Origin: Chthoniobacter flavus Ellin428
GTDB taxonomy: Bacteria; Verrucomicrobiota; Verrucomicrobiia; Chthoniobacterales; Chthoniobacteraceae
NCBI RefSeq assembly: GCF_000173075.1
Contig: NZ_ABVL01000017.1
Location: 1-64,000 of the forward strand
Length of the DNA: 64,000 bases
Direction of reading: 5' to 3'
A program made the translations under genes and the position numbers. Below, one piece after another: positions 1 to 8,484 of this stretch (positions are counted from its first letter, which is position 1; every line of letters starts with the position of its first letter). Below the pieces are notes generated by a model, which was not told where the DNA came from, ran no database searches, and was given only the letters and a program-made list of their open reading frames with translations.

Positions 1-104
1 CCTTTTTTTGGGGCGGTTCGCGCTTACTGCTATGATCCTAAGGCGGTCATGGTCAGTTAGTTTGTCATCCACTACAAACAGGGAAGAGCCTCCTTGAAGA
101 TGAT

Positions 105-300
105 GGCTCGGCCTACGCCGAAGGCGTTGAATCATCCAGCCCAGGGTTGGTGCGAGGCACGAGCACCTACCCTGGGTATGCTTAAAAAAGCGCCCAACCC
201 TGAAAGGGTTGAATCCGAATGCTCAACGAAGACAGCTACAACCCTTTCAGGATTGGCCAAATGTGCGCGCAAACCCAGGGTAGCTCGTTCCTCGCAACGC
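105..300. repeat. Intergenic inverted-repeat element (planctomycete/verrucomicrobial style)
   Basis: The first 336 bases hold no convincing gene. Nested inverted repeats are visible: CTACCCTGGGT near 170 pairs with ACCCAGGGTAG near 275, and inside them AACCCTGAAAGGGTT is itself palindromic and is followed by a second AACCCTTTCAGG. Repeats containing words such as CCAGCCCAGGGTTGG and AACCCTGAAAGGGTTG are abundant between genes in Planctomycetes and Verrucomicrobia. The boundaries are approximate. Confidence 0.6.
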
Positions 301-336
301 TGCGCGTTTACGGAACGCGCCCCCGCGGATCAGACA

Positions 337-762
337 TCACACCGCTTCTCCGGGACTGCCACTCGGCGGCAGGCTCGACGGCTTGGCCCCGGCCTTGAGC
401 AGATCGCGGATTTCACGCAGCAGCTGGATATCCTCGGGCGGCGGCGGGGCGCCGGCTTCCTTCTTCTCGCTCATCGCTTTCAGCTTGTTCATCGGCTTGA
501 CGAAGATGAAGAACAGCACCACCGCGGTGATGAGAAACTTGATGATGGCATTGATCACCAAGCCAACATCGAAGATCCAGAGGTGAAGCGAGACGTCTTT
601 TCCCCCGCCGAAATAGCCGATGAGCGGGTTAATGATGCCGTCGGTGAAGTCCTTGACCACGGCACCGAAGGCGGCGCCGATGAGCAGACCGACCGCGAGG
701 TCGATGACATTGCCCTTCATGATGAACGTTTTGAATTCGCCGGCGATTTCTTTGAAGTTCAT
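337..762 (-). CDS. mscL: Large-conductance mechanosensitive channel MscL
   Basis: This 141-residue protein is a homopentameric inner-membrane channel that opens under high membrane tension and releases solutes during hypo-osmotic shock. The N-terminal amphipathic segment and first helix match the family: MNFKEIAGEFKTFIMKGNVI followed by a glycine- and alanine-rich pore helix (about residues 15-40). A second membrane helix (about 68-90) and a charged C-terminal helix follow, with a short Pro/Ser/Gly-rich tail. The length is normal for MscL. It is transcribed away from yqeY, with 129 bases between the two start codons. The assignment is secure. Confidence 0.96.
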   Translation of the reverse strand: MNFKEIAGEFKTFIMKGNVIDLAVGLLIGAAFGAVVKDFTDGIINPLIGYFGGGKDVSLHLWIFDVGLVINAIIKFLITAVVLFFIFVKPMNKLKAMSEKKEAGAPPPPEDIQLLREIRDLLKAGAKPSSLPPSGSPGEAV

Positions 763-891
763 AGTACGCGGATGTTCGTACGGTGGTTATACGCCGCAGG
801 CGCCACCGGGGAAAGCGTCCAGATGGGATCGGGAAAACTCCGGACAAAAGAATTTGCCCGTTAGCAGGATGGGGTTAGGGTCGACGTTCCC

Positions 892-1344
892 ATGAGTTTC
901 CAAGCCCAAATCGATCAGGATCTCAAAGAGGCGATGAAGGCCAAGCAGCCGGAGCGTCTCGCTGTGATCCGCATGCTGAAAGCGTCGCTGAAAAATGCCT
1001 CCATTGAAAAGGGCGGCATGGATCACGTGCTCGATGATGCCAGCGCGATGGCGATCGTGCGCAAGGAGATGAAGAAGCGGCAGGACTCGATCGAAGGTTT
1101 TGAAAAGGGCAATCGCCCGGACCTGGCGGCCAAGGAAAAGGCCGAGGCGGATATTTTGCAGGGCTATTTGCCGAAGCCGCTGACCCCGGAGGAAATCAGC
1201 GCACTCGTCGCCGCGGCCATCGCCGAGGTGGGCGCGACTTCCAAGGCCCAGATGGGTGCGGTGATGAAGGTGGCCACCGAACGGGCGGCCGGTCGCGCGG
1301 ATGGCAAGGCGCTGAGCGTCGCCGTAGGCGCCCAGCTCAAGTAA
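892..1344 (+). CDS. yqeY: GatB/YqeY domain protein
   Basis: This 150-residue helical protein carries the YqeY domain, which is related to the C-terminal tRNA-binding region of the GatB amidotransferase subunit. Stand-alone YqeY proteins are widespread and their exact role is unsettled; tRNA binding is inferred from the GatB homology. Visible family features are the opening FQAQIDQDLKEAMKAK, the KGG-containing helical pair, the YLP turn (ILQGYLPKPL) and the closing G(R)ADGKALS segment. ispD follows after 18 bases, so the two are probably cotranscribed. Confidence 0.93.
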   Translation: MSFQAQIDQDLKEAMKAKQPERLAVIRMLKASLKNASIEKGGMDHVLDDASAMAIVRKEMKKRQDSIEGFEKGNRPDLAAKEKAEADILQGYLPKPLTPEEISALVAAAIAEVGATSKAQMGAVMKVATERAAGRADGKALSVAVGAQLK

Positions 1345-1362
1345 TTTCCCAATCTCCATTTT

Positions 1363-2085
1363 ATGGTCTCCGCCATCATTGTCGCCGCCGGGAGCAGCCG
1401 GCGCATGGGTTTCGACAAGCTCTTCGCCCCGCTCGCGGGCAAGCCGGTGCTCTGGCATTCGATCAAGGCTTTCAACGACACCAAGGAAGTCGATGAAATC
1501 CTGATCGTGACGAAGGATGACCGGATGGACGAGGTGGAGGACCTGGTCTCGAAAAGCGGGCTGGTGAAGGTCAAGAAGGTCATCAGCGGCGGCGCCGAGC
1601 GGCACATCTCGGTGTGGAATGGACTCCAGGCGGTGGACAGCCAGGGCAGCGAATATATTGCCATCCATGATGGGGCGCGGCCCTTGGTCACGCCGAAGTT
1701 GATCAAGGCCTGCCTCGACCTGGCCGAGACCCATGGCGCCGCGACGTGTGCTTCGCAGATTCCCGACACGGTGAAGCGGGCCAACATCGAGCAGATGGTG
1801 ACCGAGAGCGTGGAGCGGACCGGGCTCTGGGCGATGCAGACCCCCCAGGTTTTCAGCAGCGGACTCATCCTGCAGGCTTACGCCGCGCTCATGGCCAAGC
1901 ACGAAATGGTGACGGACGAGGTTTCGGCCGTGCAGAAGATGGGCAAAAAGATCGCTCTCCTGAAGAATGACGACTGGAATATGAAGGTCACCTTTCCCCA
2001 TGACCTGGAGTTGGCGGAGCATGTCCTCGCACTTCGGGAAAAAAAAACCGCTAAGTCTACCAAGCCGCGCGCGATACCTCGCTAA
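1363..2085 (+). CDS. ispD: 2-C-methyl-D-erythritol 4-phosphate cytidylyltransferase
   Basis: IspD transfers CMP from CTP to methylerythritol phosphate in the non-mevalonate isoprenoid pathway. The 240-residue protein opens with the nucleotide-binding loop AAGSSRRMG (residues 8-16) and has the DGARPLV metal-site strand, the TPQ substrate motif and the TDE motif near residue 185, all characteristic of IspD rather than other GT-A nucleotidyltransferases. A short lysine-rich C-terminal tail is extra. Its stop codon TAA shares its last base with the ATG of the next gene (TAATG), indicating translational coupling to the M16 peptidase. Confidence 0.95.
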   Translation: MVSAIIVAAGSSRRMGFDKLFAPLAGKPVLWHSIKAFNDTKEVDEILIVTKDDRMDEVEDLVSKSGLVKVKKVISGGAERHISVWNGLQAVDSQGSEYIAIHDGARPLVTPKLIKACLDLAETHGAATCASQIPDTVKRANIEQMVTESVERTGLWAMQTPQVFSSGLILQAYAALMAKHEMVTDEVSAVQKMGKKIALLKNDDWNMKVTFPHDLELAEHVLALREKKTAKSTKPRAIPR

Positions 2086-3356
2086 TGGATTCCCCGTATC
2101 GTCTCTCCCGCCTGCCTAACGGCGTGCGGATCGCTTCTGTCGAAATGCCCTGGATGCGCAGCGTCAGCATTGGCGTCTGGGCAGGCGTGGGCGGTCGGCA
2201 TGAATCGGCCGAAATGAGCGGTATTTCCCACTTCATGGAGCACCTGCTCTTCAAGGGGACGAAGAAGCGGACGGCCAAGCGGATCACGGAATCCGTGGAG
2301 GGGCTGGGCGGGTATCTGAACGCTTTCACCACCGAAGATCACACCTGCTATTACGCCAAGGCGGCGGCCCCCCATCTGCCGGAGCTGTGCGACGTCCTCG
2401 GCGACATGTATCTGGACAGCCAATTCGCGCCCGGGGAGATCGAGCGGGAGCGCGAGGTCATCCGGGAAGAGATTTTGATGTATCGGGACCATCCGGCACA
2501 GCATGCGCAGGAATTGCTGACCGCTACGATGTGGCCGGAGCACCCGCTGGGCCGTCCCCTGACCGGCACGGTGGAAACAATCGGCCGGATGAAGCGGCCG
2601 CATTTCCTCGGGTTCCACGACCAGCACTACACCGGCAGCACCACGATCATCACGGTCGCCGGCCCGGTTTACCATGAACGCGTGGTCGAGCTCTTGACCC
2701 CCATTTTCGAACGGCTACCCAAAGGACGGACGCCGCGCTTTACCCGCACCCGCCCGAAAGACGGTGCTGCGAAGGTTTCCCTTTATACGCAAGACACGGA
2801 ACAGACGCATCTGGCGATGGGCTTTCACGCCTTTGGCCGGACGGATGAACGCCGCTATGCGCTCAAGCTGTTGTCGGTGATTTTGGGTGAGAACATGAGC
2901 TCGCGGCTCTTCCAGAAGCTGCGCGAACGCCACGGCTTTTGCTACAGCGTGCAGACCAGCATGGTGACCCTGGCGGAGACGGGAGCGATCCAGGTTTACG
3001 CCGGTTTGGATGCGGCCAATCTCGAAAAAGCGGTGCGGATGATTTTAAAGGAGTTGGAGAATATCTGCCACAAGGCCCCCAGCCGCACTGAGTTGAAGAA
3101 GGCCCAGGATTACACCATCGGGCAGACTTTCATGGGGCTGGAGTCGACCTCCAACCAGATCATGTGGATGGGTGAAAGCATCCTCGGCTACGGCAAGGTT
3201 CTCGATCCGGGCGACGTCGAGCGGAAGATCCTCAGCGTGACGCCGCAGGATATTCAGCGCGTGGCCTGCCATTGCCTGAACCGCGTCCGCCTCGGCGTCG
3301 CCGTCGTCGGCCCGCTGAAGAACCAGGAAAAGATCGCCGACTGGCTGAGGCAGTAG
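2085..3356 (+). CDS. M16 family zinc metallopeptidase (processing-peptidase-like)
   Basis: This 423-residue protein belongs to the pitrilysin/mitochondrial-processing-peptidase family. The inverted zinc motif HFMEH occupies residues 49-53, with the distal glutamate in the EREREVIREEI helix about 75 residues later, so the N-terminal half is catalytically complete. The second half is the inactive M16 repeat (GENMSSRLFQKLRE region). There is no signal peptide, so a cytoplasmic location is likely. Bacterial homologues of this length are usually single-chain dimers; the substrate is unknown. The gene overlaps the ispD stop by one base. Confidence 0.93.
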   Translation: MDSPYRLSRLPNGVRIASVEMPWMRSVSIGVWAGVGGRHESAEMSGISHFMEHLLFKGTKKRTAKRITESVEGLGGYLNAFTTEDHTCYYAKAAAPHLPELCDVLGDMYLDSQFAPGEIEREREVIREEILMYRDHPAQHAQELLTATMWPEHPLGRPLTGTVETIGRMKRPHFLGFHDQHYTGSTTIITVAGPVYHERVVELLTPIFERLPKGRTPRFTRTRPKDGAAKVSLYTQDTEQTHLAMGFHAFGRTDERRYALKLLSVILGENMSSRLFQKLRERHGFCYSVQTSMVTLAETGAIQVYAGLDAANLEKAVRMILKELENICHKAPSRTELKKAQDYTIGQTFMGLESTSNQIMWMGESILGYGKVLDPGDVERKILSVTPQDIQRVACHCLNRVRLGVAVVGPLKNQEKIADWLRQ

Positions 3357-3442
3357 AGGCTGGGCGAAGCTATGCCGTGGAGGGCGGCGCTCCGGCCTAA
3401 GCATTGGCCACAATTCAATCCGAGGGCGACTCCCTTCCCGCG

Positions 3443-3639
3443 GTCATCCTGAGCGGAGCGCCCGAGGGCGAAGGTGGGCGGGCGCGCAGTCGAAGGACCC
3501 CGTCGAACAACCAGCGAGACGCCTATGGAGTTACGGGGTAAATGCAACCGAACAACCAGTGAATATCGCTTGTAAAGCGACGGGGTCCTTCGACTGCGCG
3601 CCCCCCGCCTCCGCCCTCGGGCGCTCCGCTCAGGATGAC
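3443..3639. repeat. Dispersed ~190-bp inverted-repeat element, copy 1
   Basis: This element lies in the 462-base gap between the M16 peptidase and smc, where I see no gene. The outer ends are GTCATCCTGAGCGGAGCG and its complement; inner arms GCGCGCAGTCGAAGGACC and its complement flank a centre containing CAGCGAGACGCCTATGG. Related elements lie at 11829-12023 and 20987-21172, with a partial copy at 53993-54071. It encodes no protein and looks like a non-autonomous, MITE-like or extragenic palindromic repeat. Just beyond it, GGGAAGGGATGAC is repeated in tandem. Confidence 0.75.
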
Positions 3640-3818
3640 ACCGGGAAGGGATGACGTCGGGAAGGGATGACACCGGGAAGAAGACGCCCCCCTTTTTCCG
3701 CCCAACCTCCATCGCGGTCGCCTTTTTACTTCATCCGCGTAGCAACCTCTCCAAACGCAACACGGCGCGCCGGGCTGTGACCGGCGCGCCGCTCCTGTGC
3801 GGGAAGATGTTTGGAAGA

Positions 3819-6800
3819 TCAGGCCGCGCCGTTGGCGGACTCGAGGTTCTCGCTGTGGAGGTTCGGGCTCTTGCCGAAGGCCTCGGCGACGCTCGGTACC
3901 GGCGCGGGGTTGTTCGACCCGAGGACGTCGTTGTTTTGCTGGCTCTCGTCGCGGCGGCTGAACTTCACGCCGACCAGCTTCGAGACACCGTGCTCTTCCA
4001 TGGTCACGCCGTAGAGAGCGTCGGCGCGGGCGATGGTGCGCTTGTTGTGGGAGATGACCACGAACTGCGACTGCCCGACGAAGCGGTCGAGAATCTTGAT
4101 GAAGCGGTTGATGTTCGATTCGTCCAGCGGCGCGTCCATTTCATCGAGAACGCAGAAGGGCGAGGGCTTCACCATGTAGATGGAGAAGAGCAGCGCGACG
4201 GCGGTCATCGTCTTCTCACCACCGGAGAGCAGCGAGATGGAGGTCAGCTGCTTGCCGGGAGGCTTGGCGATGATGTCGATGCCGCTTTCCAGCGGATCGC
4301 TTTCGTCGGTGAGAACGAGGTTCGCCTTACCGCCGCCGAAGAGCTCGAGGAACATTTCACCGAAGTTGACCCGGATCTTCTCGAAGGTCTCGGCGAAGAG
4401 CGTCTTGGTCGTGGCGTTGATCTTGGTGATGGTCTCCATGAGCTCCGCCTTCGAGTTCGTGAGGTCGGTATTCTGCTGCTCGAGGAAGGTGTGCCGCTGC
4501 TCCAGTTCGTCGTATTCCTGGATGGCGTCGAGATTGACCGGCCCCATGGAATCGATGCGCGAGTCGATCTCGCGGACGATGGCGTCGATCCGATCCCAGT
4601 CGATGGCGAAGGCGTCTTCGACCATCGGCCCTTCGGATTCGGGCTCGGGAGCTTCTTCGGCCTGAGCCGCCGGCGCTTCCGTGGGCTCAGCCGGCGCACC
4701 GGAAGGCGCTTCTTCCGCCGCCTCGGCCGCCATGGCGCGCTGCTGGCGCTTGGCGTGATCGCGGATGGCCACACGCAACCCGTGAAGGTCGCGTTCGAAA
4801 GTAGCGAGGTCGATCTGGTAACGCTTCTGGATGTGCTCAGTGATCGCAGTGAGCTTCATATCGACCTGGGTCTGCCTCACCTCCAAACGGCTGCGCTGAT
4901 CGTGCGCCTCGCTGAGTTGATGACGCAACACGCGGAGCGCATTCGACATCTCCTCCGTCGCCGCCGCCAGGCCGCTGCGCTCCTCAATCATCGCCATCAC
5001 CGCGGTTTCCCCTTCCCCGACCTGCTCACGGAGCCGTTCGAGGTTGACCGCGATCTCGGCATTTTCGGCCACGGTCGATTCCGCGCGCTGCTGGTAGCCG
5101 ACGATATCTTGCTGCCGCTGCGCAATAAGTTCCGTAAGTTCCACGATCCGAGCCTCCATCGGCGCGCGCTGATGATGCAACGAGGAGTGCCGCTGACGCT
5201 CGGTCGCCACCTTCACGCGCAGGTCGTTCAACTCCGCCGCCAGTTCACCCTCGCGGGAACGGAGGACCTCGAGTTCATTCGATCCCTCGGCGCGGCGCGC
5301 TTGCAGGGCTTCGAGCTGCTGCATGTTCGAAGCGACTTCCGATTCGAGCGCGTCCACGCGGTCGACCGCTTCGCGATGACGCGCCTCGCTGCTGGCCCGC
5401 TCGCCTTCGAGGTTCTGCTGCTTGCGCTCGGTCTCCTTTGCCTCGCGCTCGACCAAGGCGAACTGACTGCGCAGCGTCGAGAGATGCACGGTGAGGTTCT
5501 GCTTCTCTTCGCGGACCTCATCCAGGCGGGCTTGCGCCGACTCGATCTGCACGACCAAATCCTGTCGCTTTTGGGTCGCTTCTTCGACCTGCAGTCGAAT
5601 CTGTTCCGCCTCAGCCTCAAGGGTATGCATCTGGTTCTTACGCTCGAGCAGCGAATTCGTCGCACCACCGGCCGCACCGCCGATCAGCAACCCTTCCAAG
5701 GTCAAAAGTTCGCCACCGGCGGTAACAAAAGTCGCCGCGTGATTGCGACGCAATTCCAACGCCCGTTCCAGCGAATCGACGAGGTAAGTATTGCTGAGCA
5801 ACGCATCGAGCAACGGCGCGAGATCATCCCCGCTGCGCACCAGCGAACGCACCGGCTGCAAGCCGGGGATCGATTCGGTCGCCCCGCCCGAGACCAACGG
5901 CATCAATTCCCGCAAAGCCAGCGTCGCCCGGCCCAACCGTTGAGACGTCAGCGATTTGATGACCGCCTCCGCGACCATCACATCCTTCATCACCACGGCC
6001 TGCAGGTGACCATTGAGCGCCGTCTCCACCGCGCGCACATGCTGCGGTTCGACTTCGATCAATTGCGCCAGCGCGCCCGCCACCGCCGGTTTGAAAAAGT
6101 CCGGGTTATCCAGACCACGCAACACCGCCTGGGTGCCTTCGGAAAGACCTTCGCCACCCTCGATGAGATTGCGCAGCACCTCGACCTTCGAGTCACGCTC
6201 GGCCAGCGAACGCTGGGTCTCGCGCAGCACGCGATCCGTCTCCGCCAGGCTCGCTTGAATCTCGCGCAATTGCACTTCCGCATCGGCTAGTTGGGCAGAC
6301 CGCAATTCCGACTCCGAGGCCGTGTGATCGATCTCCGCCTGGGTATTGCGGAGGCGATCCGTAAATTCCGCAAAAGCGAACGTCAGTTGATCCAACTCAC
6401 CCGTAAGAATCTGCATACGCGCCTCAGCGCCATCCCGTTGCTGCGAGACGCTGGAGACCTGTCCACGCAGCCCGCTGACGCGGCTTTCGACCCGCGCCAT
6501 GTCATTCATCGCCGTGTTGATCGCCCGTTCCGCTTCCTGCCGTTGGGAGGTCAGCGCGGCCGTCGCGGCCTGCTTTTCCTCCATCACCCGCAGCTCGCTG
6601 GCCAGCATCGTGGTGATCTGCTCGAGTTCCACATCTGTGTCGTGCAACTGCGTTTCGGCGATGCGGAATTTCTCCTCCGCGCCGGCGACGTCGCCACGAT
6701 AGCGATCGACCAATTGCTCAAATTCCAAGGCCCGCTCTTCGTTAAAGATGATGCGGTTTTCGTGATTCGAAATGCGCGTCTTGAGATCCGCCACGCCCTG

Positions 6801-7661
6801 GCGCGCGCTATTGAGACGTTGCTCGATTTCATCCAGCGCCGCCCGGTGGACCGCCGCTTCGCTCTCGCGCGATTCGATCTCCTGCTGGCTCTCGGTCTGC
6901 TTGTCGACCAGCCGTGCCAGATCCACCCGGATGGACTCCTGCTGCTCCGCGAGGAGGTCAAACTGCCGCTTGGCCGAGTGCGTCTCGAGCAACTTGAGGT
7001 CGGAAATCAGCGACTGGTAACGCCGCGCCTTGCCCGCCTGCCGCTGCAGGGAGCCGATCTGGCGCTTCACTTCCTTGATGATGTCCGAGAGGCGCAGCAG
7101 GTTCGCTTCGGTGGCCTCCAGTTTGCGGAGCGCTTCCTTCTTCTGAGACTTGTACTTGGTGATGCCGGCGGCTTCTTCGAAGATCGCGCGACGATCTTCC
7201 GGCCGTGACGACAGGATCATGTCGATCTTGCCCTGCTCCATGATGGAGTAGGCCGACCGGCCGATACCGGTATCCATGAAAAGCTGGTGGATGTCCTTGA
7301 GACGGCAGGGCGTCTTGTTCAGAAAATACTCGCTGCCGCCGTCGCGGAAGACGCGGCGGGTGAGGGTGACCTCGTGCCAGTCGAGCCCGAGTTGCTCCTC
7401 GCACTCGGCGAAGGTCATCGAGACCTCGGCCATGCCCACGGCCGCCCGGGAATCGGTGCCGCTGAAGATGACGTCGGCCATTTCGCCACCGCGCAGGGCC
7501 TTGGCGGATTGCTCGCCGAGCACCCAGCGCATGGCGTCGAGCACGTTGGACTTGCCGCAGCCATTGGGCCCGACCACCGCCGTCACGCCGCGATGGAATT
7601 CGAGCTTGGTCTTGGGAGCGAAGGACTTGAATCCGAAGAGTTCGAGCGACTGGAGATACAT
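3819..7661 (-). CDS. smc: Chromosome segregation protein SMC
   Basis: SMC is the ATPase arm of bacterial condensin, acting with ScpA and ScpB to compact and segregate DNA. The 1280-residue protein has the N-terminal Walker A GPNGCGKSN, two very long coiled coils around a hinge at about residues 500-660 (GLSEGTQAVL onwards), and the C-terminal signature LLSGGEKTMTA followed by Walker B VLDEMDAPLDESN. It is somewhat longer than a typical SMC (about 1150-1200) because of an Ala/Pro/Glu-rich, probably disordered insertion near residues 977-1014 in the second coiled coil and a C-terminal extension after the ATPase head. The reading frame is intact. The long opposite-strand frames beneath it are shadows of its codon bias. 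Confidence 0.97.
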   Translation of the reverse strand: MYLQSLELFGFKSFAPKTKLEFHRGVTAVVGPNGCGKSNVLDAMRWVLGEQSAKALRGGEMADVIFSGTDSRAAVGMAEVSMTFAECEEQLGLDWHEVTLTRRVFRDGGSEYFLNKTPCRLKDIHQLFMDTGIGRSAYSIMEQGKIDMILSSRPEDRRAIFEEAAGITKYKSQKKEALRKLEATEANLLRLSDIIKEVKRQIGSLQRQAGKARRYQSLISDLKLLETHSAKRQFDLLAEQQESIRVDLARLVDKQTESQQEIESRESEAAVHRAALDEIEQRLNSARQGVADLKTRISNHENRIIFNEERALEFEQLVDRYRGDVAGAEEKFRIAETQLHDTDVELEQITTMLASELRVMEEKQAATAALTSQRQEAERAINTAMNDMARVESRVSGLRGQVSSVSQQRDGAEARMQILTGELDQLTFAFAEFTDRLRNTQAEIDHTASESELRSAQLADAEVQLREIQASLAETDRVLRETQRSLAERDSKVEVLRNLIEGGEGLSEGTQAVLRGLDNPDFFKPAVAGALAQLIEVEPQHVRAVETALNGHLQAVVMKDVMVAEAVIKSLTSQRLGRATLALRELMPLVSGGATESIPGLQPVRSLVRSGDDLAPLLDALLSNTYLVDSLERALELRRNHAATFVTAGGELLTLEGLLIGGAAGGATNSLLERKNQMHTLEAEAEQIRLQVEEATQKRQDLVVQIESAQARLDEVREEKQNLTVHLSTLRSQFALVEREAKETERKQQNLEGERASSEARHREAVDRVDALESEVASNMQQLEALQARRAEGSNELEVLRSREGELAAELNDLRVKVATERQRHSSLHHQRAPMEARIVELTELIAQRQQDIVGYQQRAESTVAENAEIAVNLERLREQVGEGETAVMAMIEERSGLAAATEEMSNALRVLRHQLSEAHDQRSRLEVRQTQVDMKLTAITEHIQKRYQIDLATFERDLHGLRVAIRDHAKRQQRAMAAEAAEEAPSGAPAEPTEAPAAQAEEAPEPESEGPMVEDAFAIDWDRIDAIVREIDSRIDSMGPVNLDAIQEYDELEQRHTFLEQQNTDLTNSKAELMETITKINATTKTLFAETFEKIRVNFGEMFLELFGGGKANLVLTDESDPLESGIDIIAKPPGKQLTSISLLSGGEKTMTAVALLFSIYMVKPSPFCVLDEMDAPLDESNINRFIKILDRFVGQSQFVVISHNKRTIARADALYGVTMEEHGVSKLVGVKFSRRDESQQNNDVLGSNNPAPVPSVAEAFGKSPNLHSENLESANGAA

Positions 7662-7880
7662 GCGAACGAGTTAAGGGGTTAAAGGCTGCTGAAAAACCGG
7701 CTATCCGGGGGTGGACGTCGGGAGAATGCCTCTGGCCCCTCCCCAGGCGCAAGCGCTATTTGCAGTGGTCGTGAAAAATTCGCTCCACAATATGTTGTGG
7801 GTGGCGATTTACGAAGAGCTACGCAGGAAGCTTCTCTGTAAGGTGCTTTTCCTCAAGGGGAAAAGCGCCGTTGGGGTTCC

Positions 7881-7907
7881 AAAATGAGGGCCATTTTCGG
7901 CCCTTTT
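7881..7907 (-). terminator. Intrinsic terminator behind the small secreted-protein gene
   Basis: A GGGCC-loop-GGCCC hairpin (7888-7903) is flanked by AAAA on one side and TTTT on the other, so it can act in both directions. It lies 17 bases past the stop of the minus-strand gene at 7924. A second hairpin (GCTTTTCC / GGGAAAAGC) lies a little further, around 7842-7867. Confidence 0.55.
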
Positions 7908-7923
7908 CCCCTCCCCTTTTGAG

Positions 7924-8280
7924 CTACCAGAGCCCCCAAGGCTTGATGTCCTGGCAACCGTTTTTGTTCCAAAGCCGGGCGCTCTGGTCGTGGATATCCA
8001 GGAAATACCAGTCGAGGTCTTTATCGTAATAGACCGTCTGGCAGATGCTGTGGTGCCGCCCTTGGAATGTGCCGAGACCGACCACGGTCGCGTAAATGGG
8101 GGCGGTCGCACCATGGGCGTCGACGCCCTGCCGAATGGCCAGCACCGTGACGTCGGTCCAGTCCATCGCTTCCATGATCCGTTGCGCGTCCGACTTTTCC
8201 AGAGGCGGAGGTTCCGAGGCGAAAGCCGAATGACCGACCATCATTCCCAGCCAGACCAAGAACAGGGCAACACGCTTCAT
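7924..8280 (-). CDS. Small secreted protein of unknown function
   Basis: I do not recognise this 118-residue protein. It begins with a clear signal peptide (MKRVALFLVWLGMMVGHSAFA, cleavage near residue 21) and is followed by about 97 residues that are probably periplasmic. The mature part has two cysteines (HHSICQTV and KNGCQDI) that could form a disulfide, and a tryptophan-rich C-terminus ending GLW. A degenerate-repeat hairpin separates it from the oxidoreductase gene upstream, and an intrinsic terminator follows it, so it is probably its own transcription unit. Confidence 0.7.
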   Translation of the reverse strand: MKRVALFLVWLGMMVGHSAFASEPPPLEKSDAQRIMEAMDWTDVTVLAIRQGVDAHGATAPIYATVVGLGTFQGRHHSICQTVYYDKDLDWYFLDIHDQSARLWNKNGCQDIKPWGLW

Positions 8281-8360
8281 TTGGCTATCTGACGTGGAAC
8301 ACGGCGATTCGCTTCACGGGAAATGCGTGGTCGGCTTGGAGTGGTCGGCGTGGGGCGACG

Positions 8361-8446
8361 GATAGGAGGGATAGGAGGGATAGGAAGAATAGGAGTAATA
8401 GGATCCTATCGCTCCTATTCTTCCCATTCCTCCTATTCTTCCTATT
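8361..8446. repeat. Degenerate heptamer hairpin (GATAGGA type)
   Basis: Several imperfect copies of GATAGGAGG/AATAGGAG run up to a central GGATCC, and the complement (TCCTATTCTTCC and variants) runs out of it, giving a stem of roughly 40 bp. It lies 38 bases 3' of the oxidoreductase stop codon. A second hairpin with the same word is at 21281-21353. Confidence 0.8.
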
Positions 8447-8484
8447 GCCCGCGACAGCATCTCGCTTCGCCCGCGCAGCTCCCC

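Noticed and set aside
3651..6290. Very long open frame on the plus strand opposite smc
   Set aside because: It is antisense to a fully conserved smc gene and arises from the GC-rich codon pattern; its product has no recognisable domain and is rich in Arg, Leu and His.
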